NCBI RefSeq assembly: GCF_048323655.1
Contig: NZ_JBLUWW010000002.1
Location: 434,001 to 498,000, forward strand
Direction: 5' to 3'
Origin: Salinimicrobium soli
Lineage (GTDB): Bacteria; Bacteroidota; Bacteroidia; Flavobacteriales; Flavobacteriaceae
DNA: 64,000 nucleotides
Part shown: in pieces, positions 33,992 to 42,598 of the stretch
How positions within the stretch are numbered: position 1 is the first letter of the stretch
Layout of the letters: every line of letters begins with the position of its first letter
Notes under the pieces: generated by a model
Seen by the model: the letters and a program-made list of their open reading frames with translations, nothing else
What the model was told of the DNA's origin: nothing
Database searches by the model: none
Translations under genes and position numbers: made by a program

Positions 33992-34007
33992 ATCCTGCCA
34001 CCCCGAC
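33992..34007 (+). repeat. Right attachment core (attR)
   Basis: An exact 16-bp copy of the tRNA-Pro 3' end at 29477-29492. No further tRNA similarity lies upstream of it, as expected for an att core left by integration. Confidence 0.85.
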
Positions 34008-34010
34008 TTA

Positions 34011-34046
34011 AAAGGTTCTGCATTTTTGTGCAGAACCTTTTTTTTT
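34011..34046 (+). terminator. Terminator next to attR (probably the original tRNA-Pro terminator)
   Basis: AAAGGTTCTGCA pairs with TGCAGAACCTTT over 12 bp with a 6-nt loop, followed by TTTTTT. It follows the att core by 3 bases. Before integration it would have lain directly after the tRNA. Confidence 0.85.
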
Positions 34047-34061
34047 GTTTCTGTAATAGAT

Positions 34062-34105
34062 GGAGGTCACAGGTTCCCCCGATGCTTCGGGGCTGCCACC
34101 CCGAC
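34062..34105 (+). pseudogene. Degenerate tRNA-Pro 3' fragment interrupted by a hairpin repeat
   Basis: GGAGGTCACAGGTTC (34062-34076) matches tRNA-Pro 29460-29474 at 13 of 15 bases, and CTGCCACCCCGAC (34093-34105) matches its 3' end exactly. The five T-loop/stem bases between them are replaced by a 16-bp palindrome, CCCCGATGCTTCGGGG (34077-34092). This looks like an older tRNA or att scar with a REP-like insertion. Confidence 0.65.
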
Positions 34106-34141
34106 AAAAAAGCCTTGCACGAAAGTGCAGGGCTTTTTTTT
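34106..34141. terminator. Bidirectional terminator between the tRNA scar and surE
   Basis: AGCCTTGCAC-GAAA-GTGCAGGGCT with A-runs before and T-runs after, so it can act on both strands. On the minus strand it would end surE; on the plus strand it follows the tRNA-Pro fragment. Confidence 0.85.
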
Positions 34142-34175
34142 AGTCCGTGGCTTCGAGCTTGCCAAGAGGCGCTTT

Positions 34176-34916
34176 TTATTTAGACTTCTGTTTTTTAGCC
34201 TTTTCCGCAAAATACTCCTGGTCTGTAAGGTCCAGGATCATAGGAGTAATACTTGTCTTTCCATGGCGTACAGCCCAGCGATCTGTACCTTCTTCTACGT
34301 TTTCAATGGGAGTGACCGTAAACCAGTAATGTTGCCGGCCCATAGGATCTTTTTGATCGATCACCTTGCCGTCATAATGTCTAACTGACTGCTTCGCCCA
34401 AACAATCTCTCCTTCCGGATTCTGCGGAAAATTTATATTCAGCAGCCTGAGATCATTTTCGTGGATGACTTCTTCCAGGGCTGGTTTTACAAAAGTTTCT
34501 AAAGCTTCAAAATCAGGTTCCGTTTCGCCTACCGAAACACTTAGAGCGATTCCTCTTAATCCGAATAGAACAGCCTGTCTTGCAGCAGAGAGCGTTCCGG
34601 AGTGCCAGGCTGAGTTTCCTAGATTAGCACCAATATTTATACCGGAAAGTACCACGTCAATGCCATCAAATAAATGAGTTCCCAAGGCCACACAGTCGGC
34701 CGGGGTCCCGCTTACCCGGTAGGCCTCCATACCTTCAAAATGTATGGGCGAAGTTTTATAAGTTATAGGCTTGGCTGAAGTTATTGCCTGTCCCATTGAA
34801 GACTGTTCCACATCGGGTGCCATCACGATCACCTCACCATAATCTGAAGCAGCCCTGGCGAGGCAAGCCAATCCGGGGCTGTATATTCCGTCGTCATTAG
34901 TAACTAATATCTTCAT
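34176..34916 (-). CDS. surE: 5'/3'-nucleotidase SurE
   Basis: SurE is a metal-dependent nucleoside monophosphate phosphatase. The 246-residue protein has the N-terminal metal site ILVTNDDGIYSPGL, APDVEQSSMGQAIT, the VSGTPADCVALG motif and LSGINIGANLGNSAWHSGTL with AARQA. These are the family-defining blocks. The C-terminal tail ends in a Lys-rich stretch. It lies just outside the right end of the integrative element and is transcribed towards it, ending at a bidirectional terminator. Confidence 0.95.
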   Translation of the reverse strand: MKILVTNDDGIYSPGLACLARAASDYGEVIVMAPDVEQSSMGQAITSAKPITYKTSPIHFEGMEAYRVSGTPADCVALGTHLFDGIDVVLSGINIGANLGNSAWHSGTLSAARQAVLFGLRGIALSVSVGETEPDFEALETFVKPALEEVIHENDLRLLNINFPQNPEGEIVWAKQSVRHYDGKVIDQKDPMGRQHYWFTVTPIENVEEGTDRWAVRHGKTSITPMILDLTDQEYFAEKAKKQKSK

Positions 34917-35061
34917 AATTCAGCTTTTTTTAGTCTTTATAAATTACAAGAATTTCTGCGGAAGACCCTCCAAAAAGTAAATTTTGAGAGATTTTTAATA
35001 TTCTGAATACCTGTAAACTGTGGAATTTGCATTTCCTTTAGTAAAGAATCAATCTGCAGTA

Positions 35062-35979
35062 ATGAAAAAGGCTCAAATACTTCATAATCCTACTTCGGGA
35101 GACGCAGAGCATGAGAAGGATGAAATCCGGAAAATTGTGGAAAAGTCGGCTGAAGTTACCGCCTATTTGTCTACTGACAGGCCGTTTTGGGAAAGATTTG
35201 TCTCTAAAGATGCAGAGATAATTTTTGTCGCAGGTGGAGATGGTACGGTTCATAAAGTGGCAAAATTCCTCCTTTTTAAGGACAGGCTTCCTGCTTTGAC
35301 ACCTATATTTCTGATGCCTTACGGCACGGCAAATAATATTGCACACACTCTTCATATTCCTGAAAAGATCAAGGACCCCAGGTTGGTTTCTGATGCCGAA
35401 TTGTTGCCGTTTGACGTGGGTAGGGTAAAAGGAGCACAGGGAATGGACCTGTTCCTGGAAGGAATGGGATTCGGAATTTTTCCGAAGCTTATAAAGGAAA
35501 TGCGCGGCCGGGAAAAAGAAGATGGAACTCCTTCAGAAGAACTGCAACACACACTTAAACATCTGGTGAAACTGGTTGAACATTACGTGCCCGGGAAAGC
35601 AGAGTTTCAGTTTGATAACAACGAGGTAGAAGGCCATTTTCTTTTGGCGGAATGTCTAAATATTAACTTCATTGGTCCTAACATAAAATTAGCTCCGCAT
35701 GCCGATCCCGGGGACGGACAACTTGACCTCGTGCTTATCCGCGAAGATAAGCGCGAGGAGCTTATCAGCTATCTTAAAAGTTTAATTGCGGGTACTGAAA
35801 AACCCGAAATTCTGAAGGAATTTACAGAAACTCACCGGGTGAGAAAATTAAAGATGAAGTGGTCAGGCTCTGATGTTCACGTGGATGATGACCTGGTAGA
35901 GGACTATAAAAATACCTTTTTGGAAGTGGAAGTAGATCCCGCTCAGTTGAGGTTCGTTCCGGGAAATAAGGAAGAATGA
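35062..35979 (+). CDS. Diacylglycerol/lipid kinase family protein (YegS-like)
   Basis: About 305 residues from the ATG at 35062 (MKKAQILHNPTSGDAEHEKD). A GTG 42 bp upstream would add 14 residues that do not fit the family start. The nucleotide site is FVAGGDGTVHKVAKFLLF, followed by MPYGTANNIAHTLHIP, FLEGMGFGIFP and the C-terminal LNINFIGPNIKLAPHADPGD with GQLDLVLIR. This is the DAGK catalytic-domain pattern. Its lipid substrate is unknown. It is divergent from surE and not linked to an obvious lipid pathway. Confidence 0.88.
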   Translation: MKKAQILHNPTSGDAEHEKDEIRKIVEKSAEVTAYLSTDRPFWERFVSKDAEIIFVAGGDGTVHKVAKFLLFKDRLPALTPIFLMPYGTANNIAHTLHIPEKIKDPRLVSDAELLPFDVGRVKGAQGMDLFLEGMGFGIFPKLIKEMRGREKEDGTPSEELQHTLKHLVKLVEHYVPGKAEFQFDNNEVEGHFLLAECLNINFIGPNIKLAPHADPGDGQLDLVLIREDKREELISYLKSLIAGTEKPEILKEFTETHRVRKLKMKWSGSDVHVDDDLVEDYKNTFLEVEVDPAQLRFVPGNKEE

Positions 35980-36003
35980 GTAAAATTCGTTATGGAGTAA
36001 GGA

Positions 36004-36402
36004 TCAATTTTCTGGATCAATAGAATTTCCGAAAGCGATCTTTTCAAGGAGCTCTTTGGTAATGGGTTTGCTTATAAAGCCCTTTACACCTTCATAAGTT
36101 TTTGCCCGTTCCTGGTCTTTGGCGAAAATGGAAGAGGTTACAATATAGATTTCCGTTTGACAGTAGGTGTGTGGACAACTGTCTTTAATTTTATCCAGAA
36201 ACTCCCATCCGTCAAGATGCGGCATATTGAGGTCTAAAAGTATAACATCTGGTTTTACTGCCTCATTCAGGCAGAATTCAAGAGCTTCACGAGAATCTGT
36301 GAACAGGTATTCCCTGTCAAAAAGGCCACTATTGCTTATCATTTTTCCGATAATGATCTTATAGATCTCATCATCATCAATTACAACAATAGATCTTCTC
36401 AT
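36004..36402 (-). CDS. Single-domain response regulator
   Basis: A 132-residue receiver domain with no output domain. Acidic pocket DDDE (9-12), phosphoacceptor Asp57 in VILLDLNMPHLDGWEFLD, Thr/Ser89-90 in IYIVTSS, and Lys112 in GFISKPIT are all intact. Its first four bases overlap the end of the kinase gene at 36399, so the two are translationally coupled and almost certainly cognate. It would act by protein interaction or in a phosphorelay. Confidence 0.93.
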   Translation of the reverse strand: MRRSIVVIDDDEIYKIIIGKMISNSGLFDREYLFTDSREALEFCLNEAVKPDVILLDLNMPHLDGWEFLDKIKDSCPHTYCQTEIYIVTSSIFAKDQERAKTYEGVKGFISKPITKELLEKIAFGNSIDPEN

Positions 36403-38348
36403 TGAAAATTGATTTTAAAGGTGGTCCCGCTGCCAAGTTCGCTTTCTACCTCTATTTCACCTCCCATTGCTTCCACCTGATGCTTTGTAATAAACAGACC
36501 AATCCCGCGGGAATCTTGCAGATCGGTAAAGGTTTTATATAATCCAAAAAGTTTTCCTTTATTCTTTTGAAGGTCTATTCCAATTCCGTTATCTGAAATT
36601 TTGAGTGACCATTTATCATTGTTAAGCTTTTCTGCCTTTACTTCAATTTGAGGATTTCTGTTCTTATCGCTGAATCTCAGAGAATTCGATAGAAAGTTGA
36701 GCAGTACACTTTCCAGATAAGCTGAATTGAAGTAGATCCTGGCTTCTTCAGGCACATCAACAGAGATCTTCGCTTTCTTTTCCTGGATCCGCATTTCCAG
36801 GTTTTCAATGGTCTTTTCTACAAATTCAGAAATTTTTAAAGATTCTCTCTTGAGATCGGTCTTGTTCTGAATGGAGACCACTTCGTTGAGATGATGAAGG
36901 GTTTGGTTGAGATTGGAAGTTACCTTTAAAAGCAATTGAATGTATTGCTCTCTTTCTTCCGGAAGTTCTGAGGTTTGGTAAAGGTCAAGAATAGACTGAA
37001 TATTGCTGGAATGCGACCGAAGGTCGTGAGAAATGATATAGGAAAAATTGACCAGCCTTTGATTCTGGTCTACCAGCATTTTGTATGATTTGTTCAGCTG
37101 GAGCTCCGCTTCTTTGTTTTTTGTGATATCCTCAACAATAGAGATGTGGTCTGAGGGTTCATCTCCGGGATTCCATAGAGGCGATACGGTCAACTTGACC
37201 CACACAATTGAGCCATCCTTCCTGATGCCTCTTTTTTCAATACTGTATTCCCTAATTTCACCTTTGAGCAACTGCTGCATTAACCGGTGGTTCTCCTCAA
37301 TATCATCTGGATGGGAGATCTCCCTGTAGTTCATATTGGTGATCTCTTCTTCGGAATATCCTGAAAGCTCCCTAAAACGTTGATTGGTTTCAATAAACCT
37401 TCCCGATCTGGTATCCATTCTTGCCATTCCTACAGCTGCCTGGTTGAAGATCTTTCTAAAGCGGAAGTTGCTATTGAAGATCTCCACATTTTGTGCCTCT
37501 ACCATTGCCTCCAGTTTTTGAGGTCGCTGCAGGATCTTCGTGGTCAGGCGGCCTAACCAGATGGCAACCATCAGGAAAAGAGCACCCAACGGTAAAAGAC
37601 TCAAGAAAGGGGCAAATCTATTTTTTGGAGCTATATAGACTTTCCAGTTACCATCTGTAAAGACGATCTCTTCGGAATAGGCATCAGAAGGAATTTGGTC
37701 TTTCAAAAAGAAATTTTCCTCCCCTGTATCACTTATTTTGGAGAACTGAAATTTATAATCTTCGGTATTGATCTCATTGAACCCGGCTTGCTTTAAAAGG
37801 TTTTCAAATTTTATTATTACAGCCGAAAACCCCCAGAAGTTATCTTCAACAAAGACCGGTAGCCTTCCTATCACAGCCAGGCCACCCTGCTTGAGTTCAA
37901 CAGGGCCTGCAAAATACATTTTTCGCTGTTCAATTGCCCGCAGCGCCTCTTTATTGCGGGTTTCATCTGCCAGGATGTTGTAATTAAGCGCCTCCCGGTT
38001 TCCCTCTAATGGGTAAACATGAGTAATAATGCCGTTTGGAACCAGTTGAATGGCATCTAAAGTTGGATTGGCCTCTAAAAGTTTTGGAGCCTTGGCCTCA
38101 AAATCGAAGATCTGGCCGTTATCACCTATTAATAGTGCCTGGCTTAAAGCCGCCGAATAACTGCTTTTGAGTGTTTGGGAAATATTATTCTCAATGATCT
38201 CAATAATCCCAAACATTTCCCGGTTTCTTTCTTCAGAAAGGATCTGGTATCGTTGCCAAAAGATAAAGGCCCCCAGGAGAAGTACTGTAAAAAAAACTAA
38301 AAATCCGGCCAATGCCGGCTTCTGGATGTTAGGGGTAGGGCGGTTCAT
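36399..38348 (-). CDS. Hybrid-type sensor: CHASE domain, PAS and histidine kinase
   Basis: A 649-residue membrane histidine kinase. TM1 at 13-30, a periplasmic CHASE domain at about 45-240 (TLDAIQLVPNGIITHVYPLE, QGGLAVIGRLPVF), TM2 at 248-267, and a PAS domain with PAC at about 293-415 (IFNQAAVGMARMDTRSGRFI, GYSEEE, VKLTVSPLWNPG). The HisKA domain has His441 in YIISHDLRSHSSNI. The HATPase spans about 535-649, with NFLSNSLRFS, ISDNGIGID, GIGLFITKHQVEAMGGEIEV and GSGTTFKI. It has no receiver of its own; the overlapping gene supplies one. The ligand is unknown. Confidence 0.93.
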   Translation of the reverse strand: MNRPTPNIQKPALAGFLVFFTVLLLGAFIFWQRYQILSEERNREMFGIIEIIENNISQTLKSSYSAALSQALLIGDNGQIFDFEAKAPKLLEANPTLDAIQLVPNGIITHVYPLEGNREALNYNILADETRNKEALRAIEQRKMYFAGPVELKQGGLAVIGRLPVFVEDNFWGFSAVIIKFENLLKQAGFNEINTEDYKFQFSKISDTGEENFFLKDQIPSDAYSEEIVFTDGNWKVYIAPKNRFAPFLSLLPLGALFLMVAIWLGRLTTKILQRPQKLEAMVEAQNVEIFNSNFRFRKIFNQAAVGMARMDTRSGRFIETNQRFRELSGYSEEEITNMNYREISHPDDIEENHRLMQQLLKGEIREYSIEKRGIRKDGSIVWVKLTVSPLWNPGDEPSDHISIVEDITKNKEAELQLNKSYKMLVDQNQRLVNFSYIISHDLRSHSSNIQSILDLYQTSELPEEREQYIQLLLKVTSNLNQTLHHLNEVVSIQNKTDLKRESLKISEFVEKTIENLEMRIQEKKAKISVDVPEEARIYFNSAYLESVLLNFLSNSLRFSDKNRNPQIEVKAEKLNNDKWSLKISDNGIGIDLQKNKGKLFGLYKTFTDLQDSRGIGLFITKHQVEAMGGEIEVESELGSGTTFKINFQ

Positions 38349-38585
38349 GCTAAGTGGGACAATTCCGGTAGCAAGTCTACTTAAAATTATTGAATTTAGG
38401 AAAAGTTTAACGGATTAAACTCCTGATAACTGGTCAATAAGCGGTTCCAAAAATGCCATTTTTAAAAGGTATTTAAAGTGGCTGCCTGGGGGAAAACCCC
38501 CTAATTTTTAGTGCCCGGTAAGTTGATTGATTTTTCTGTAGATATTTGTAAGTTAGATGATTAAACCAACTAAACTTAAATTGAA

Positions 38586-39236
38586 ATGAGAAAAAATTTA
38601 AAAATTAGAACTTATGGGGTTCTAAAAAGGGCTTTTTTTCCTGTCCTTTTTTTAGTGTTGTCTTCTTCTTTCTTTACCAGCTGTAAAAAAGAAGGTTACG
38701 CAAAGGTTCCTGATGAATCGGCTAAGGAAGAACTGGCGGCGATTCAGCAGGAGGACCTGGTAAAACGCGGGAAATATTTGGTTGCCAGTATTGGCTGCGG
38801 CGACTGTCATTCTCCCAAGCGAATGGGTAAAATGGGACCGGAAGAGGTTCCTGAATTAAAACTTTCAGGGTATCAGGAGGATGGAAAATTGCCTCCTATG
38901 GACCATGCAAATCTGAAGAATGGCTGGGTCCTTTTTAATCCGGACCTTACTGCGGCTGTAGGCCCATGGGGAGTTTCATTTGCAGCTAACATAACTTCAG
39001 ATGAAACCGGAATAGGGAACTGGAGTCTTAAGCAATTTACAACTGCCATGCGAAAAGGAAAATTTAAAGGGATGGAGAACGGCAGGGATCTTTTGCCGCC
39101 TATGCCATGGCCTAATTTCGCAAATCTCACCGATAAGGACCTGGAGGCGATCTACAAGTATCTAAAAAGCACCAAACCTGTTGAAAATGTCGTTCCGGCT
39201 CCAATTTCTCCGGAAAAACTTGCCGGTCTAAAATAG
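38586..39236 (+). CDS. Cytochrome c family lipoprotein
   Basis: A 216-residue monoheme cytochrome. The signal peptide ends at lipobox TSC with Cys33, giving a lipid-anchored periplasmic protein. The heme site is CGDCH at residues 71-75 in KYLVASIGCGDCHSPKRMG, and a later methionine in LLPPMPWPNF is a candidate distal ligand. The C-terminal LTDKDLEAIYKYLKSTKPVE is the usual final helix of class I cytochromes. It stands alone, 90 bp from the convergent nuo operon end. Its redox partner is unknown. Confidence 0.9.
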   Translation: MRKNLKIRTYGVLKRAFFPVLFLVLSSSFFTSCKKEGYAKVPDESAKEELAAIQQEDLVKRGKYLVASIGCGDCHSPKRMGKMGPEEVPELKLSGYQEDGKLPPMDHANLKNGWVLFNPDLTAAVGPWGVSFAANITSDETGIGNWSLKQFTTAMRKGKFKGMENGRDLLPPMPWPNFANLTDKDLEAIYKYLKSTKPVENVVPAPISPEKLAGLK

Positions 39237-39248
39237 CATTTTAGAGAA

Positions 39249-39276
39249 CAAAAAAGCCCCGCACTCCTGCGGGGCT
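39249..39276 (-). terminator. Terminator of the nuo operon
   Basis: AGCCCCGC and GCGGGGCT form an 8-bp G+C-rich stem with a 6-nt loop. The T-run follows only when read on the minus strand, so it ends the minus-strand operon. A second hairpin, GTCCCG-CGCCAA-CGGGAC, lies at 39282-39299, just upstream of it in that direction. Confidence 0.8.
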
Positions 39277-39325
39277 AATTCGTCCCGCGCCAACGGGACC
39301 GTCCTAAACTTAAACAAAAATCAAT

Positions 39326-39649
39326 CTAAACTTTCTTCCAATATTGTGGGTGGGTATCCTCCGAAACCTGTTTCCAGTAATCGGGGGTAACCTTTCTATC
39401 ATCAAAAGTCTTTAGCCTTCGTTCAAAGACCCAAACGGTTGGGTTAAAGACCATATCGGTCACCGCCACTGTATATAGTTGAGGATCCTCCTCCTTTTTT
39501 CTTTTTTCTTCTTCCAGCAACACTTCAAAACCATTGTGTTCAAGAAGATTCTTCAGGAAGTCTGCCCGTTCCTGTGGGATCTTCTTTTCTACAAAAGTGA
39601 CTCTGGTGTCACCAATACTTCCAAAACTGTGTTTTCCTTCCAGTGCCAT
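39326..39649 (-). CDS. Conserved hypothetical protein at the end of the nuo operon
   Basis: A 107-residue soluble protein without signal peptide or membrane helix. It has the segments GKHSFGSIGDTRVTFVEKKI, ADFLKNLLEHNGFEVLLEEE, YTVAVTDMVFNPTVWVFERR and DYWKQ. It begins 6 bp after nuoN and is probably the last gene of the complex I transcript. I do not recognise a family function. The position suggests a link to complex I assembly or stability, which is only an inference. Confidence 0.7.
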   Translation of the reverse strand: MALEGKHSFGSIGDTRVTFVEKKIPQERADFLKNLLEHNGFEVLLEEEKRKKEEDPQLYTVAVTDMVFNPTVWVFERRLKTFDDRKVTPDYWKQVSEDTHPQYWKKV

Positions 39650-39655
39650 AACTTC

Positions 39656-41083
39656 TTATTTAAAAACTGCACTTAATTCGAATATATAGTCGTACAGCGG
39701 GCTGTACAGACCTAAGGCCAGGATCCCTATTACTGTTACAAGCAGTCCTAACTTCATATACAGCGGGTTCTTAAAGAACGGGATCGGGTTTTCATTTTTT
39801 CTTATGAACATTGCCCTTACTACCAGAAGATAGTAGTAAAGCGAGATCGTCACGTTTACAACAGCCAGAAATACCAGTAAATAATAACCTTCGCTGGCAG
39901 CCGCGGTAAACAGGAAGAATTTTCCGAAGAAACCTGCCACCGGCGGAATTCCTGCAAGTGAGAACAGGGCCAGCATCATGATGAGGCTCAACCTTGGATT
40001 GGTCCTATAGAGGCCATTATAATCATCCATATTCTCTTTTCCGGTTTGTGAAGAAATAGCCTGCACCACACCAAAGGCAGCGAGGTTTGAGAAAATGTAG
40101 ATGGTCACAAAATAAACCACTGTGGCGGTGCCCAGCTGTGTACCTGTCATCATACCCAGAAGGATGAATCCGGCCTGGGCGATAGAGGAGTACGCTAAAA
40201 AGCGTTTCATGTTCTGCTGGCGCAGCGCAAAAAGGTTACCGGTGAACATAGTAACCACTGCCAAAACGTACAGCATATCTTCCCAGATGTGCATTAAAGG
40301 TTTCATTACGGTGAACAGCAGGATCATAAGAATAAAGGCTGCTGCTCCTTTGGAGATCACAGAGAGATAGGAAGCGATGCTGATAGGGGAACCCTGGTAA
40401 ACATCGGCTGTCCAGAAATGGAACGGTACCAGAGAAATTTTAAATCCGAGGCCGGCAAAGAACAGAACGAATCCAAGAATTGTCAGGTTGGATGCAGTTA
40501 TAGTCGGAATGATATCTTCGAAATAAATGGAGCCTGTAGTAGCATACAACATGGAGATCCCGAACAGGGATATTCCTGAAGCCAGAGCTGCTGAAAGTAT
40601 GAATTTTATACCTGCTTCTCCAGACTGTCTTTTTAAGATCTCAAAGGCGGCTAATGCAGCTACCGGAAGAGTGGACAATTCCATTCCTATGTAGAACATC
40701 AGGAAGTCTCCGGCAGAGATCATGAAGTACATTCCTAAAAGGGAAGCGAAGAGCAGAATAAAGAACTCGGTTCCGCGTGACTGCTCATACATTTTTTTCT
40801 CCAGCCAATCGGCAGATTGCAGCAACAGGGTAAAGACTCCCACGTTAAGGATATTCTTGAAAAAGTGGATCATTTCATTGCTTCGGAACATTCCGCCGAA
40901 CAGGCTACTTTCCTGAAGTGGAAGGAAACCAACGGCAGTGTGAATTCCGAAGAGAAACAGCGCCAGGTGCAGCATGCTGCTTTTCTTGCGTTTTGGAATA
41001 AAGATCTCGGCGGCAATCAGCAGCAGGATGATCACTAAAAGCAGGATCTCATGCCGCATCATTAAAAAATTACTAAGGTTCAT
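39656..41083 (-). CDS. nuoN: NADH-quinone oxidoreductase-type subunit N
   Basis: A 475-residue antiporter-like proton channel of complex I with about 14 helices. Recognisable blocks are YIGMELSTLPVAALAAFE with the conserved glutamate, GLGFKISLVPFHFWTADVYQ and GSPISIASYLSVISKGAAAF with the channel lysine, AYSSIAQAGFILLG, and LFSLAGIPPVAGFFGKFFLF. It is the last membrane subunit in the nuoABCDHIJKLMN order. The length is normal. Confidence 0.95.
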   Translation of the reverse strand: MNLSNFLMMRHEILLLVIILLLIAAEIFIPKRKKSSMLHLALFLFGIHTAVGFLPLQESSLFGGMFRSNEMIHFFKNILNVGVFTLLLQSADWLEKKMYEQSRGTEFFILLFASLLGMYFMISAGDFLMFYIGMELSTLPVAALAAFEILKRQSGEAGIKFILSAALASGISLFGISMLYATTGSIYFEDIIPTITASNLTILGFVLFFAGLGFKISLVPFHFWTADVYQGSPISIASYLSVISKGAAAFILMILLFTVMKPLMHIWEDMLYVLAVVTMFTGNLFALRQQNMKRFLAYSSIAQAGFILLGMMTGTQLGTATVVYFVTIYIFSNLAAFGVVQAISSQTGKENMDDYNGLYRTNPRLSLIMMLALFSLAGIPPVAGFFGKFFLFTAAASEGYYLLVFLAVVNVTISLYYYLLVVRAMFIRKNENPIPFFKNPLYMKLGLLVTVIGILALGLYSPLYDYIFELSAVFK

Positions 41084-41101
41084 CTCTGTCTTTATTAAAG
41101 T

Positions 41102-42598
41102 CTATAAAACTCCCTGTATAAAAGGTTGAATACTTTCCATGATCATATCGCTGATCCACAATGGAGCAACTCCAATGGTAATTATTGGAATTAGCAACAA
41201 TAGAATTCCGGTCTTTTCATACCAGGTAGCGCCCGGCAATTCCAGATAGGCCTCATTCTTAACTTTTCCCATCAACATGATTCCCACCACCCGCAGTACA
41301 TAAACTGCAGTTACAACGATAGCTGAAATGGAAATTATAGTCGCAACCCTATAGAACATGCTGTCATGCTGGAAGGCGCCCATAAAGATGTTCATTTCGG
41401 CCACAAATCCACTGAATCCCGGCAGTCCTAATAAGGCTAATCCGGCGATCACATAGATCACAGAAATGAATGGGATCACTTTGAGCAGTCCGCCCAGTTT
41501 GGTAATATCCCGGGTATGGGTCCTGCCGTAGATCATTCCGATCAGGGCAAAGAAAAGGGCCGTCATGAATCCATGGGAAAGGGACTGGAGAATGGCTCCA
41601 TTCCAGGCAGTCTTGTTCAGCATGAGCAGGGCAAAACTTACCATTCCAAGGTGACTTACCGAGGCGTATGCGTTGATATATTTTAGATCGGTTTGTTTTA
41701 ATGCTGCAAATGCTCCGTAGATGACTCCGGTGGCAGAAAGGATGATAAAGAACCAGGACCATTCCAGGGCTCCGGCAGGAAGCAGGAACATGGCTACTCT
41801 AAAGATTCCGTAGCCTCCCAGCTTCATCAATACTCCGGCATGCAGCATGGATACCGCGGTAGGAGCAGAGGCGTGTCCGTCAGGGGACCAGGTATGGAAG
41901 GGGAATAATGCTCCTAACACGGCAAATCCAACAAAGACCATTGGGAAGAACAGGTTTTGAGCTTCCGCAGGTATATTTACTTTCGCGATTTCGAGGATAT
42001 TAAAAGTTAGAGCCCCACCATCAGCATTTGAATTGAAATAAATTCCCAGGATCCCCACCAGAAGCACGGCTGAAGCTCCCATCAACATCAGGGTAAGTTT
42101 CATGGCCGAATATTCTTTTGGGCCCGAACCCCAGATGCCTATGAGCAGATACATTGGGATCACCGCTACCTCGTAGAACAAGAACATGGTGAAAAGGTCC
42201 ATAGAGATAAAGAATCCATACACCCCGGTTGATAATATGATAAGAGAGATAAAGAACTCTTTTGGCAGGTCTTCCATTTTCCAGGAGATAAATACTCCGG
42301 CGAGTACAATTATGGAAGTAAGCAAGATCAGCGCGACAGAGATCCCGTCAACCCCAATGTTGTAATGTATATTGAATTCTTTGAACCATACAAGATCACG
42401 GGTGAATAACATGATGCTGTCATTCACAGCTCTTTCCCTGAAGTAGGCAAAAAGAAGATTCAATGCCATTCCCAGCTGCAAAAGGCCTCCCAGCATTGAA
42501 ACGAACCGGGCCTGCTTTAGATCTTTGGTGAAGACCAATGCAATTACAACCAGTACCGGAGCTATTACAAAAAGTGATAAAATATCCATGACCATCAA
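41102..42598 (-). CDS. nuoM: NADH-quinone oxidoreductase-type subunit M
   Basis: A 498-residue antiporter-like subunit. Key blocks are FYEVAVIPMYLLIGIWG with the TM5 glutamate, ALFPFHTWSPDGHASAPTAV, SMLHAGVLMKLGGYGIFRVA with the TM7/8 lysine, INAYASVSHLGMVSFALLML, LSHGFMTALFFALIGMIYGR and LPGFSGFVAEMNIFMGAF. It lies 1 bp after nuoL and 18 bp before nuoN. It couples electron transfer to proton pumping in the membrane arm. Confidence 0.96.
   Translation of the reverse strand: MMVMDILSLFVIAPVLVVIALVFTKDLKQARFVSMLGGLLQLGMALNLLFAYFRERAVNDSIMLFTRDLVWFKEFNIHYNIGVDGISVALILLTSIIVLAGVFISWKMEDLPKEFFISLIILSTGVYGFFISMDLFTMFLFYEVAVIPMYLLIGIWGSGPKEYSAMKLTLMLMGASAVLLVGILGIYFNSNADGGALTFNILEIAKVNIPAEAQNLFFPMVFVGFAVLGALFPFHTWSPDGHASAPTAVSMLHAGVLMKLGGYGIFRVAMFLLPAGALEWSWFFIILSATGVIYGAFAALKQTDLKYINAYASVSHLGMVSFALLMLNKTAWNGAILQSLSHGFMTALFFALIGMIYGRTHTRDITKLGGLLKVIPFISVIYVIAGLALLGLPGFSGFVAEMNIFMGAFQHDSMFYRVATIISISAIVVTAVYVLRVVGIMLMGKVKNEAYLELPGATWYEKTGILLLLIPIITIGVAPLWISDMIMESIQPFIQGVL

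Larger units (their letters stand above)
29477..34007 (+). mobile_element. 4.5-kb integrative element in tRNA-Pro(TGG)
   Basis: A 16-bp exact direct repeat, ATCCTGCCACCCCGAC, lies at 29477-29492 (tRNA 3' end) and at 33992-34007. It frames a tyrosine integrase next to the tRNA, about 490 bp of noncoding DNA with repeated motifs, and two minus-strand cargo genes. A second direct repeat with tandem GGTGAATGA units sits just inside each end. The cargo looks more A+T-rich than the flanks. There are no conjugation, replication or phage structural genes, so it would need help to move between cells. Confidence 0.85.

Noticed and set aside
29477..34007. Prophage or conjugative element
   Set aside because: No capsid, tail, lysis, relaxase or type IV secretion genes; only an integrase and two exported proteins.
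35020..35061. GTG start giving a longer lipid-kinase protein
   Set aside because: The extra 14 residues do not fit the family N-terminus, and the ATG at 35062 begins exactly at the conserved first strand.
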